64,000 nucleotides of DNA. It comes from Prosopocoilus inquinatus (Eukaryota > Arthropoda > Insecta > Coleoptera > Lucanidae). Each line of letters starts with the position of its first letter. Within the stretch, counting starts at the first letter, position 1. This document shows positions 23,231-34,773 of this stretch, piece by piece. The stretch lies in assembly GCA_036172665.1 (NCBI GenBank), contig CM069869.1:6712939-6776938 (forward strand), given 5' to 3'. Under the pieces are notes generated by a model. It made no database searches. It had not been told where the DNA came from and was given only the letters and a program-made list of their open reading frames with translations. The position numbers and the translations under genes were made by a program.

Positions 23231-23438
23231 TTAATGTAAAACATGTTCAAAGCGTCCTCCGTTTTTTTGTCTGTAAACTGTAAATCTTTTTAATATGTTT
23301 TGAATGACTTTTCTCAGTGTAAAAGGATCATTATTCAAATTTTCTATTTCTAAAATTATACGGTTCCGTAATTCCTCAACATCTAAAATCCCAAATCCCA
23401 AACCCCGCACAAAAAAAGTCCATGGGTGTCAATTCGGG
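23231..23438 (-). pseudogene. Tc1/mariner-type transposase C-terminal scrap
   Basis: On the minus strand ELTPMDFFCAGFG is followed, after a frame change, by VEELRNRIILEIENLNNDPF and GGRFEHV before TAA. This is the layout of the last catalytic region and C-terminus of mariner-like transposases. No TIRs were found. A (AAT)n tract follows at 23442-23465, probably a separate retroelement tail. Confidence 0.6.
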
Positions 23439-23440
23439 GC

Positions 23441-24035
23441 TTAATAACAATAATAATAATAATATCTTTTATTGGGCCATAAGCAATGGTTACGTCCAAA
23501 GAGAAAAAAATTCCAGTATCAAAGTGATGCTTGAAGAAACTCATTGATGGTATAATATGGGTGTGCCATTAAGTGCAACCTCAGCTTCTTTTCCAAAATT
23601 TTGATATTCGTGCCTTTCCAATTTTCGGGAAGTTTATTATACAGAACGGGTCATTCAATAGCGCCTTAACTATTAATTAGAAAAGAAAATGTCTTCTACA
23701 AAAGTTATCGCCTATAATCAGCGAATCTCAACGAATTATTTCAACATATACAGCATGTCCCATAAGTGAGTTACCTACGAAACTTATACTTTTTTAATGG
23801 AATGTACCAATTTTTATTGCAGATATCGATAAATTTCTTAAAAATGAGCATTTTCAATTCAGCAACTATAGCCCTAAATAGAACCATTCGCAATCTACAG
23901 CTGTTCTATTGGATTAAAGAGCTAAAATGTAGAGGTACTGTATTCATAATCAGCGGACAAAAAAATTCTTTAGCGTACCTAACTGATTATAAATATCGTG
24001 TAGAATATGAATAAGAACAACATTTTTTATGTATG
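23441..24035. other. Unassigned sequence before the foldback
   Basis: Starts with an (AAT)n tract and TTTATTGGGCCATAAG, which on the minus strand looks like a retroelement 3' end with AATAAA. The rest has one 82-codon frame (23766-24014) of no known homology. Its last residues, YLTDY, may be a decayed RT box of the gypsy element to the right, but this is weak. Confidence 0.35.
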
Positions 24036-25021
24036 TGCGTTTGCACAGAAACAATTAAAACTTAAAAGTTTAAATTTCTCGAGAAATGTAAATGGAACGT
24101 CCTCTATATTTTAACATATTCGAATAGCTCGTGAAATTATGTTTCTAACAAATGCAACATGTATTGTTTTGAAGCTTACGGTTTTCGAGATATCTGCACT
24201 TACTGATAGAACTACTGGCAAGAACCATATTTCAAGAAAATAAACAAAAGAAAAGGGCACAATTACGTTTATCTGTTAAATCTCAAGGAAGTATTGATCC
24301 GAGAACTTAAGTTCACTATAAGAACTGCTTACAGCTGAAACTAACTAACTGCTGAAGTACTAACAAAGAAATTCGAAGTGTAATTTTGATTTAATGAAAC
24401 TTGAACTCCATCAAACCTTCAATTTATTTTCAACACCTAATAGACATCTTGGAAACTATTGAATATCTGCTAATCATTTCTAGCAATTTTTTTGAAAAAA
24501 TTGTCTTATTTTTTAATATCCAATCGTATTTGGTTGAATTAAAAAAAAGTAATACTAGGGACTAAAACATTTTCAATAACAAATAATTAGCGTTATATGT
24601 CGATTAGATGTTCGAAATAAATTGAAAATTTGATAGAGTTCGAGTTTTATTAAATGAAAATTACACTGAATTTCTTTGTTAGAACTTTTAGCAATTAGTT
24701 AATTTCAGCTGTAGGCAGTTCTTTTAGTGAACTTAAGTTCTTGGATTATTTATAAATGTCAATATTTCCTTGAGAATTAACAGATAAACCTAATTGTGCC
24801 CTTTTTTTTGTTTATTTTCTTGAAATATCGTTCTTGCCAGTAGTTCTATCAGTAAGTGCAGATATCTCGAAAACCGTAAGCTTCAGACCAATACATGTTG
24901 CATTTGTTAAAAGCAGCATTTAACGAGCTATTGGACTGTGTTAATATATACCTGGCGATCCATTTACATTTTTTGAGAAATTTAAACTATTAAGTTTCAA
25001 TTGTTTCTGTGCAAACGTGAT
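24036..25021. mobile_element. Foldback element of about 1 kb with long inverted arms
   Basis: The left arm from CGTTTGCACAGAAACAATT (about 24037) is mirrored by AATTGTTTCTGTGCAAACG ending near 25019. Similarity continues inward for over 400 bp (for example TATCTGCACTTACTGATAGA versus its complement). AGAACAACAT occurs directly outside on both sides (near 24015 and 25023) and may be a target duplication. It contains no coding sequence. Confidence 0.75.
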
Positions 25022-25035
25022 TAGAACAACATATA

Positions 25036-25729
25036 GAGAAATTCAAATTAGTTTTCGATAGGTTGAGAGAGGCAAATGTTAAACTAAAACCGAGTAAATG
25101 CCATTTTTTTTTAATGAAAGAAATTAAATACTTGGGGCACGTAATAACCACGGAAGGTATTAAACCCGATCCTGAAAAATTGGAGGCCGTGAAAGAGTTC
25201 CCAATTCCACGAAATGTCAAGGATGTGAGGGCATTTTTAGGATTAGTAGGTTGGTATAGACGGTTTATAAAACACTTTTCTAATATTGCTGAGACATTAA
25301 CCAATTTAACTAAAAAGGGAAGCACGTTTCAAATAGATAAAAAGGTTTTAGAAGCAATCTTTGAAATTGGAAATCACTAACGAAGAGTACTGTGTTATCC
25401 AAACTTTTCAGAGCCTTTCGTTTTAGCTACCGATGCCAGTGGTAGTGGGGTAGGCACCATACTTAGTCAAGTACGAGATGTATTCGGGAAGCCTATAGCG
25501 TTCGCAAGTCGTTAATTAAACAAAGCTGAGCGAACCTATAATGTTACTGAACGGGAATGTCTAGCTGTCATCTTTGGAATTAGACAATTTAGATGTTACC
25601 TGTATGGATGTAAATTTACCTTGGTTACCGATCACAGACCTTTAAAGTGGCTCCTGACGCTGAAAGATCCGCATTCGCGTTTGGCACGCTGGGCGTTGTT
25701 ACTATCCGAGTATGAATTCGAAATTGTAC
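25036..25729 (+). pseudogene. RT C-terminus and RNase H of the second gypsy element
   Basis: Reads HIEKFKLVFDRLREANVKLK, KYLGHVITTEGI and RAFLGLVGWYRRFI, all typical of the Ty3/gypsy RT thumb and connection. RNase H follows: VLATDASGSGVGTILSQV, NVTERECLAVIFGIRQF and VTDHRPLKWLLTLKD. At least one frame change and a stop (near 25378) break it. The catalytic YxDD box is not preserved. The coding sequence is cut at GTAC (25726-25729) by a transposon and resumes at 28370. Confidence 0.88.
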
Positions 25730-28369
25730 GGTGGTGTCGAAAAGTTTTAAGACGAAATGAAATACCCCTGGCCGTACGAATATCTGTGCTTTGCAATTAT
25801 GAACCTTAACAACATTTAGCCGGCTGACCTGCTTTTATGGTACGGCCGGCGGCAAGCCTAATAAATAAATATTGGTTACGGTTTCCAGTAATAATAACAG
25901 GTATCGTTGGTCCTATGACAATACACATACAATGGAATGATTATCTCTTTCGGTAGTATGTGTTCTGCGTTCCATGTCACAACGAAATTAAACAAAACTT
26001 TCCGACACAAGAAATTGTTCAATACTAAAAGATAATTAGTTCGCAGCTTCTTATACACAGAGAAAAATCAACAGTAAAAAGTAACACAAATTCAGAAGTA
26101 GTCAGAATAAAGACAGAAACACATTATAACAAATATTAACATAATTGTAGTAAATATTAGCACAATTGTGGTAAATAGTCCGACAATTGTGTGAATATTT
26201 GCTACAATTTGTTTCCCTCTTCATTGTAACTACAATTTGTGTTACTTTTTACTATTGATTTGTCTCTGTGTACCTACACACTAAATTGGGATAATACACG
26301 GTAGTACCGGAAATTTTCCAGAATACCAACATTTTACAAATGTAATAGGATGTAGAGGTATAAAAGCATTCCTGCGCAAGATAATTAAACAGGATTTAAA
26401 TATTAGAGACAATATTCTACTTAGTATTAATTTTCATTTTCTTATGAGATGTTTAAATTCCTCAATTTGTATTTAAATTCCCGGTTTTATGAACAGAAAT
26501 TTGAATCACTTTTAAGAATATTCTTTATCATACGTTTTCATGAATTAATTAATATAACGGTAAGGTCCGATTTCATAATAGGTCTTTAATTTTAAAGTTA
26601 TTTTAACCTAAAAAAAATACATTTGTTTCTCCATTCTTAAATTGACTTAGTCTGATTATGAAAACGGCCATAAGTCCAATTAAAAATTAATGTGTTATTA
26701 AAAATACTTTGTTACTCATTCGATTTATACAGAAAAAATAGGATAATAAAATAATTTTGGTTTATTTAACTCGTTTTGTTTGACACTGTATAATAGTTTG
26801 ATCTAAATTAGCGTTGTAAATTTTTAATTGCAACACTTAACTTAAATTTAAATTTAAATACATTCTGAACTTATGGCAGTTTAAAACATTTTGATTTAAT
26901 ATCTTTCAGTTTTGTTAACAATTTATGAAATGAATGAAATGAAAATCTAAATTGAATCTTAAAAGAAAAACAGAACGTAACAAAACCCGGGTAGGTATTA
27001 TTTTTATTAACATTAAACTAAAAACAATTAACAAACTGTTACCGTTCAATTTCTGTCCGACCCCGAATCACCCTGTATATTGTTCCCCGTGAAATTATTT
27101 TCACAGACCGCCCGGCGAATTCTTTGCGCTCCGTCGATTTGCTTTCAAAGCATTTCCCCGTGTTATTCGTTTTCCTGTAAAAATTAGGATAAGGAAAAGT
27201 TTGGGTTGCGAAAGTTAAATTCTCCGGTCGCATAGATTCTTATTTAGCCTTTTTGATTTACGCATTATTGCATCATATTGTGAAATCAGTGATTCCTTTC
27301 CCACGTTAGCTACACAAAAATTGAACCCTGGTCTTTAAGCCCATTGGTCCTCGTTGACGTAAGATTCTGTCACGGTTGGCGGAGGCACACTATCTCTTCT
27401 TGTTTTAACCCCATCTCTTTCCGTTTGCCGGTGCGAAGCGATTTTGTCAGAACAGAATGATTCTCGTTCTTCTCGGTGTAACAACCCGTTTCGTGTCGTT
27501 GTGCTTTCCTTTGTGTACGTTTTCGCCCAAAAATTGATGGTGGGTGAAGGCAATAACAGCTTTTCTTGGCTGATTATATCCCGTTACACGTGAAGAGTTA
27601 TAATACCTTCGTATTGTCTACGCCTGTTCCCTTCCAAGCAGTTCTGCGAACAGGCTTTAGTTAAGGGGTTTCCTCACCTCGGTGCCGCTTTCGGCAAGAG
27701 CGTCTGATTTTGTTGGCCATTCCCCGCTTCGGCACGGTCTCGTGAGTCCCGGCGGACACCTTGGAGCTGATCAACACTCCGACCGACGTGCGACACGCGC
27801 AGGGATAAGGTTGGCCTGTTTATTATTTTATTTTACGCTACCGGAAAACGGCATGTAGCTTCACACTGCGTTGTGATACGTTTTGAAGTTGCTGACTGCT
27901 ATCTTTTTTTTGCGCACCGTTCCGGTTAGTTTATTAAGTTTATTAGTTTGGTGTTTACATTTTAAGCGCGGTTGCGGCTTTTATTAGAGCTTAGATATTT
28001 TGTTTTGTTTATCGATTTTTGACTCAGTTTTAATGTCAACTTTATTATTTGTTTTGTGTGAATAAAACTGTATTGAAAACGTATCTTGGATGAGACGTGG
28101 ATACCTGTACAGGTACGTAGCAAAACTTAACATGACTTCACAAAATATAACTATATACCTGAATTAATTTTATTAATAATTACTGTCATAATACATTACA
28201 AATTATGCAGTTCTCATTACCTGGAACTTCCTTAGTCAATGAATGAATTTTATGACCCTGCTCATCCCCTGGTCAAGAGAGGGAGAGAGAAACTGGGAGG
28301 CTCGAATGCAGAAGGTTCTAAATTCAGACAGATTTACTGCTTTTCGTCTTAAAAGTTTTCGACAGTAGT
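25730..28369. mobile_element. 2.64-kb TIR element with 4-bp duplication (GTAC)
   Basis: Inserted in RNase H: GTAC occurs at 25726-25729 and 28370-28373. The left end (GGTGGTGTCGAAAAGTTTTA) matches the complement of the right end (ACTACTGTCGAAAACTTTTA) at 24 of 29 positions over the full TIR. No transposase was recognised. The interior is AT-rich except for a GC-richer part at about 27300-27900. Near 28060 is GAATAAAACTGTATTG, so an LTR or mRNA-like insert may be nested inside. A 4-bp duplication occurs in several superfamilies, so the family is left open. Confidence 0.75.
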
Positions 28370-28848
28370 GTACATAGGGCTGGCGAAAAGCACGGAAATA
28401 TTGACGCCTTAAGTAGGGCTTATAACTATGCTTCGAATTTCGAAGGATTTTTAAATTACCCTGACCAAAATAAAATCGAAAGCGATGATGTAACGGATGA
28501 AGTAGGTAATATATTTTCCGTTATTGGCCAAAGCTCACTCGCTCACACTGTATCTAAAGATTTGTGTATGAGCAGGGGAATAGCAAAAGAATTTAAGGCA
28601 CAATTTGCTTCGGTTAACGAACTTCTAAATGGAAATAAAAATGTAGGGGATGTGGGCGTTTTGAGAATGATCGATTTCAATGTGTATTATTTGATAACTA
28701 AAGGTCGGTGTTACAATAAACTTACTTATCAAACTCTTTGGAATGCCCTTCAGGCATTAAAAAAGTGTTGCTTGTAACTTAAAGATTACCATATAGCGAT
28801 GCCTCGAATTGGTTATGGACTAGATAAATTAGAATAGGAAATCGTAGT
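28370..28848 (+). pseudogene. RNase H tail fused to TARG1/OARD1-like macrodomain
   Basis: One frame, open from 28370 to 28777, reads HRAGEKHGNIDALSRA (the conserved end of gypsy RNase H). After about 40 residues it continues as a macrodomain: SSLAHTVSKDLCMSRGIAKE, YYLITKGR and, after a stop, AMPRIGYGLDKLE. The TKG lysine and the GLD aspartate correspond to the catalytic pair of the TARG1 type; the usual GCGLD is GYGLD here. Stops after KKCCL and after DKLE show decay. The domain is cut by the Sailor-like element and finishes near 30970, directly before the integrase. Confidence 0.85.
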
Positions 28849-28850
28849 TA

Positions 28851-30923
28851 TAGTTTGGCCAACGCTATTTGGATAATACGGTCGTTAAAACGAATTTACT
28901 TTACGATAGGTTTGGCAGGTAAGGCTGTAAAATTATTAAGCTGTGGAAGTATAAAAATGCGATTACTACGTTCGTCGTATAGTAGCCGTATTCAAGAAAT
29001 TTGTTAGGGCCACAGCTCTTCTAGGTAATGTTAAATTCAAGCAAATGGTACTTATACGCTTTGGCGAAATTAGCGCTTTCACCTTAATGCGCGGGTTATT
29101 TGTAATTCCTTGGAAGTATTAAATATCTATATTTGATTGCTGTTTGCTATATAAATATATTTCCATTAAGAATAACCTCAGTAATAAACTTCATTCTGAA
29201 GTGAACATCATTATTCAACTAGTCTTGTGTTTAGTCGTATAAGTGCTGAAATAAAAAGATGTGGTGTCCTTGGGATCACTGTGATAGTGATAATATGGAA
29301 ATTCATGAAGAGGAGATATTACAAGATGAACTTCCCGTCTCAGAGGATAATCATAGAGGAAATAGTAGTGCTCGACAGAACCTTCATTTACGAGTAGAAG
29401 CTAAATGTATCGTTTTGAATGTATTTAAGTATCTGAGAGATACTGAAAACGGCAAAGCTACTATAAAAAAAAAAACATCTCAAATGACAGGTGTTCCTTG
29501 CACTTCTGTATGGAGAATTCTTAATGAAGACATTCATTATAGGAAAAACTAGGCTTGATAAAGGTGTTCTTCGTAGCTTAGTTATTGAGAAGCATGCTCA
29601 TGTATTGAGAATATTTATTTCTGACATGTACAAAGCAAAATTGATACCAACTCTAAGAGGTTTACAGGAAAAAATTCACTGGGCATTCACTGCGCAGAAG
29701 AGACCATAAGATCATTTTTACGGAAGATTGGCTTTACCTACAGTACGATAAATAAAAGACAGGTTATTAAGGAATCTCCGAAAATAAGCGAGTGGCGGTA
29801 TAATTATTTAAAGGAAGTGAAGAGACTTCGAGATGAAGGGAAAACGTTTTATTTTCTCGATGAAACGTGGTTTGATAGCCACGATGTATTGAAAAAAAGT
29901 TGGACAGACCATTCAGAAAGATGCAGATTCGATGTTCCAGTCTCAAAAGGAAAACGAATTATTATTCTGCATACGGGATCGGAATACGGTTGGGTGCCGA
30001 ATGGATTACTATTATCAGCTAAAAATATCTCAGATGCGAAATTCGATTACCATGAAGACATGACGGGAGTTCTTTTCTATAAATGGTTTAAGGACAGTTT
30101 CATTCCAAATATTGTTCCCAACAGTGTTATAATTATGGACAACGCAAGCTACCATTCTATACAAAATGAAAAAATACCTTGCTCTAACTCTAGAAAAGGT
30201 GAAATTATGGAATTTCTATATGAAAAGGATATATTTTTTGAAGAAAATTATACAAGAAAACAACTTTTAGAAATTGTTAAGGCTTTTACGTTCAAAAAAG
30301 ATTATGCAATCGATACTTTGGCTAAGGAATATGGACATCAAGTTATCAGACTACCTCCATATCACTGCATTTTAAATCCTATAGAATTGATTTGGGCCAA
30401 CTTGAAATGTAATATAAGAAAAAATAACAAAAATCCTCAATTTAGTAATGGAGTACTTGAATTAATAAAAGAGGAAGTTGCAGAAATGTGGGCCAAGTGT
30501 ATTCAACACGTACTAAAAGTAGAAGACAACTACCGATCAGAATTTGTTGAAGACTTCATAATACATTTAGTACCGAAGATAGTGAGAATGAAATGAGTGA
30601 AACGTAAAAATATAAAATTGTTATTGAATTTGTTATAACTGTTTGTATATATTGTGCTTGAAATTAAATTATGTAGGTACTCTATGAAAATTACATTTGT
30701 TTTTAATTTCATTTAATATTGCCTTTATATCTATAAATCTAATTCATAGTTCTTAATATCTGAATAATTTAAGAAATTACATCGTAAAATTTAAAGTACG
30801 GATCTGCAAGTTTCTGTTAGCGCGTGCCGCATTTACTGCAGGGGGTGCTTCTGGTGCCATAAACGACCCTTAAAGTGAACTAGTCCTAACGACCGTATAT
30901 TCCAAATAACGTTGGACAAACTA
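28851..30923 (+). mobile_element. Sailor-like (IS630-Tc1-mariner) transposon, 2.07 kb
   Basis: Flanked by TA (28849-28850 and 30924-30925). TIRs: TAGTTTGGCCAACGCTATTT at the left against TAGTTTGTCCAACGTTATTT (complement of the right end), continuing through TACGGTCGTT. The transposase at 29259-30596 has about 81 residues between the second Asp and the Glu, which fits the DD82E/Sailor group rather than mariner or Tc1. It is inserted in the macrodomain of the gypsy element. Confidence 0.85.
29259..30596 (+). pseudogene. Sailor-like DDE transposase (frameshifted)
   Basis: The N-terminal part (from ATG 29259) carries a helix-turn-helix-like segment (TSQMTGVPCTSVWRILNE). Frames change near 29549 and 29709. 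The catalytic part, 29817-30596, is open: FLDETWFDSHDV (first Asp), VIIMDNASYHS (second Asp) and PPYHCILNPIELIW (Glu). Spacing D2 to E is 81 residues. The element is probably inactive, but damage is limited to a few frameshifts. Confidence 0.85.
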
Positions 30924-30925
30924 TA

Positions 30926-32537
30926 ACATACTAGTAGTAGTTTTCTAATATACATCTGTAAAAATTCGTATCTTCAGGTTACCCAACGAATCCGAGCAAA
31001 AGGAACTAATGGTAAGTACTATAAAGGCAGAACCCTCGGAACCACCCTTCATACCAATATGGAATAGGGATAAAATTAAAGCTGAGCAGGCAAAAGATCC
31101 CTTCTGTCTAAATATTGTTGAAACATTACGGGAAAATCAAGAAAATTTTGGATTTTATTTAGATTTAGACGAGTTGTTATACAAAAACAATGACAATGAT
31201 GGGCGAGATTTGTTAGTGATTCCTAAAAGCTACGTCAAAAAATTAATACATGATTTTCGTGATTTACCTTTAGCTGGACATCAGGGACAATCAAAAACCT
31301 TGGCTTTACTTAAAATTAGATTCTATTGGCCCAACATGAAAAATGATACAGTTCAATACTGTTCTAATTGTCATTCTTGTAATTTGAGAAAAACATCACT
31401 ACATTTAAAACGAGCTCCTTTACGAAATTTTAAAGAAATATCTTATCTTTTCGAACGACCGGCAATGGATATTGTGGGTGCATTAGTAAATTCCTATAAA
31501 CGTAATAAGTATATTTTAACGTTCCAAGACTATTTTACCAGATATATTGAATTAATACCTCTCCCCGATCAAAAAGCTGACTCTGTGGCTAGAGCTTTTG
31601 CCGCTTACATTGTTGCACGTCATGGAACTCCAAAACAACTGTTAAATGATCAAGGTGCAAACTTTTTATCAAAATTGTTTAAATCTGTTTGTGAAATTTT
31701 CGGAGTGTAAAAATTACAGACCACGCCCTATCACCCCCAGATTAATGGAATGTTTGAGCGTAGTCATAGAGTTATTAAAGACATTTTATTACACTATATT
31801 GCGAACAGTCAAGAAGACTGAGACGGTTGGTTACCTTATACTCAAATGGCATATAATTTTAGCACACACAGTTCCACATGGCATAGCCCTTAGTTTCTAT
31901 TACATGGTAGAGATCCTGTTTTACCTTTTGAAGACGTTTTAATAGCTAAACCGAGCTTTTACCCAGCTACAAGAAAATTTACGACAGTTAGTCGAACGGA
32001 GCGATATAATAAAAAGGCTAAGGAGAAATTATTTGAATTAGGTGATTTAGTGTATTTACATGACGAAAGCGTTCAGATAGGATTATCGCGCAAAATGGTT
32101 AAACCATGGGCAGGACCATATCGCGTTATGGAAGTTAAATGACCCGTTACTTATAAAATTAGAGCGTTAAATTCCCGTGAAGACTTGACAGTACATGTAA
32201 ATTGGTTAAAACCTTGTTATAAATTTAGTTATCGCGAAAGCTTAGATCACCACCCACAAGTTGACAATGATGCAAGCGATGAAGACAACGAAACCCGCTC
32301 AATTATGTATGGTAACGATGTCTTAAAGGCAACCTTAGATATCGCCAGAGGCATAGATAGTGGATTAATTCCGCACCAATACAATAAGCAAAGAAATTAC
32401 ATTCCTACGAACAAGTGGAAGCTATACCACAGGTCAATGCGCCAGAAAATGAACCTAATTGTTTGGGCACAGAATTCAGAGATGGAGTTAGAAGGTCTTG
32501 GAGACTAAGAAGGCCTCCAAGAAGATTTGACTGTTAA
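30926..32537 (+). pseudogene. Macrodomain end and integrase of the second gypsy element
   Basis: The first about 45 bp finish the macrodomain (EIVV resumes after the TA). Then integrase: zinc-binding H/H and CSNCHSC near 31275-31380, the first Asp in AMDIVGAL and the second in LNDQGANFLS; the Glu region (PQINGMFERSHRV) is out of frame after a TAA at 31708. The GPY/F-like WAGPYRVMEV and a tail rich in Arg (RRSWRLRRPPRRFDC) end at 32537. The frame 31009-31710 is the longest intact piece. Catalytically dead because of frameshifts and stops. Confidence 0.87.
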
Positions 32538-32873
32538 ATCCTGTGTAGTATTTTAAACTATAATATAAATTTAAATTTTTACGCTAACAATCTTAAGGCC
32601 AATTCATAAAAGGTTGATTTAACAGCTCAACAGTAATTTGATTCGGAAAGTTTATTTTTATCAGTGTCAAGGCCAGGAAGACATGCTCAAAAAAGACAAT
32701 TGTAAACCTTAGTTAAGCAAATATGTCTATATAATATATATTTTATATTGCACCTTAAATATTATTTTATTGGAAACATAATATTTAGACATATCCTTTT
32801 CATATTATGTAGTACTTGTTTTGTTACTCTACGTTGTTAAGAATAGATTTTAATGTTATTTGCTTGTTTTAAC

Positions 32874-32875
32874 AG
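32874..32875 (+). promoter_or_regulatory. Splice acceptor before the env-like gene
   Basis: TTGCTTGTTTTAACAG is a pyrimidine-rich acceptor five bases before the env ATG (32881). Spliced env mRNAs are usual in env-bearing gypsy elements. Confidence 0.55.
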
Positions 32876-32880
32876 GGACA

Positions 32881-33456
32881 ATGAAAGCTATAACGGATCT
32901 GTTGTTTTTGGCACTTCAGTGTAGTGCAGTGTTTACTCTTATTGCCTATGACTGTAAGGATAAGGACATGAATATCTCCGTGATTTCCCTAAAGGATATT
33001 GAACCATGCCCTGTAGAAGAAAATGCCTACAATAGCGATAGGTCTTAAGTACACATTCTGCAAGGCAACAGTGTTAAATTAAAGCACGTTCACACCTGTC
33101 TAATAGAATTCTCGAGAATCATATCACCTTGTGGCATGCACAGTCATAATTCTGCTGTATCCGGTGGATTATCAAGTTACATCCAACCATTGGGAGCTGA
33201 AGAATGTAGAAACGCATATCGGTATCAAACCATACGGATTCATCGACCTACCTACGATTGGCAAATTACGTTTTAATGGCACAACATCTGTCTCAATTAC
33301 GCTAGAGGGTGAGCTGAAAGTTGATGGAACCTGTAGAGGAATATGTTACACTGAAGATGAACATTCTTGGTCCGACGTCATCGTTTATGCAGCAGTCAAA
33401 AACCTGTTAAAAGATTATTTAGCCCCGGTCAACTTAGAGAGTAATGAGATAAGCCT
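32881..33456 (+). pseudogene. Env-like glycoprotein, N-terminal part (chuvirus-type)
   Basis: Starts MKAITDLLFLALQCSAVFTL, a plausible signal peptide. A stop after NSDRS (33046) and frame changes follow. Conserved-looking Cys motifs appear (PCGMHSHNSAVSGG; CRGICYTEDEHSW) that fit the chuvirus-type glycoprotein family captured by arthropod retroelements. That assignment is from pattern recognition of the Cys/His motif. The frame before the solo LTR is interrupted but still readable. The gene is decayed and not functional. Confidence 0.65.
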
Positions 33457-34773
33457 TGTGACGATATGTATATATTTAGGTTGGCACTTTGTTGTAGTTT
33501 CATTTTTGCCGTTTGGCACCACTTCTTTCTTCCTCCCTTCCCTTGCGCTTTTATTTGAATGATAAGGTGCTCTTTACCGTCTCTTCTGTGTTGGCCTCTC
33601 GGCGAGTTAAGTACGAAGTTATTTACCGATTCCGAGTGTTTATTGTGTTTGAGGAACCTGTTTGTTCCATTTTTGATTTGCTCGCCGATTGTATCGTTTT
33701 CGATTTTCGCATTTCGCAATTTTGTAAGAGGTAACTTGAAATTTTGTGTTTTTCCGGAAGAAGTCGAATTAGTTTCGGTAAGTCGTTTTTTTGTTATTAT
33801 GTTTCCTAATTTATTTCGTTGTTGTTTCTTCTTTAGGCTTCTTTTTCTTTTGGTACTTTTTCTTCTCTTCCGGATGCATTTCCCCGACCGGCCTCCAACG
33901 ATAATTTTGGTCTGGTATTACGGTCATCAATCCTCCCTGACGGTTTCAGCACCAACCTCTCCGCCTGCTTCTCATAGGACAGTTTTTACGATTCAGGAGA
34001 TTGGTAATAGCCGCTGTTGAAGCCCTCCGTCAAGTCCACTTTATTTCTCGTTGTTTTTGTATCGAGAAAGATAAGAACAGGACAACAAGGAAGGTACATG
34101 CGATCCATTTCCGAGAGAATCTTGTCGTCGTCAAGCTTTGGTGAGAGATCAGATCACGATAATTTTTCAAACCACTTTGTCGGGATTTGCCCTTTTTTTT
34201 TGTCTCTTTGAATTTACTCTAATTTGTGCCGCGGTATTTCAAAGAAAGTTGAATTAAGTTAAATTTTTAGTCTGTATTTAAAAGTACGTGTAAAGTTTCG
34301 TGGAATTCCACCAGGCTATAATTATTTTACTGTTTTGCTATCATTTAGTTGAATTACGTGACGCATTTCAAGACCTTTTGATCTTTCGCCTGCCTGAGCA
34401 ACGTCCCATTTATTATTTTGTGTTACACGCCGCTAATAAATTAGTTCTCTGGTCGATATGCAGTTTCTTTGCACTCTTTTGCTTCTGTGCTTCAATTACG
34501 ATTTTTTTCGGACATTTCTATTCCGGTCCGTCGAGGGACCACACGAGGCATACTTTTAGTTTGGTTCTTGGCTGCGGGGATTTCCTCGACTGGCGCCCAT
34601 TTCCGGTAACTTCCGTGTCACCCACGAAAACCGCTCTCCGCTTTTCTTTTTCTGTTGCGAGCAAGCCGGAGCCAAGAGTCGTCCGTCCGTTTTTTTTGTC
34701 ATCATCTTCCGAGCACGGATTCTGCTGTCTTGCAAGATTTTTGAATCAGCAGGTAAGTACTTGTGACGTAACA
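33457..34773. mobile_element. Solo LTR, 1.3 kb, inserted in the env-like gene
   Basis: Begins TGTGACGATATG and ends CTTGTGACGTAACA, that is TG...CA, with the 4-bp duplication GCCT at 33453-33456 and 34774-34777. The env reading frame is not shifted by it. It contains splice-like motifs (TTTCGGTAAGTC near 33775, CAGCAGGTAAGTA near 34748) and pyrimidine-rich tracts. The parent family is not otherwise present in the window. No coding sequence is supported. Confidence 0.75.

Noticed and set aside
25730..28369. Possible host gene exon in the GC-rich part near 27300-28080
   Set aside because: No conserved protein could be read and the block lies inside a TIR-bounded element; noted as unassigned only.
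33457..34773. 9-bp target duplication (CTTGTGACG) as insertion border
   Set aside because: The TG...CA ends with GCCT duplication fit better and leave the flanking env frame unshifted; the 9-bp match is a feature of the LTR's two ends.
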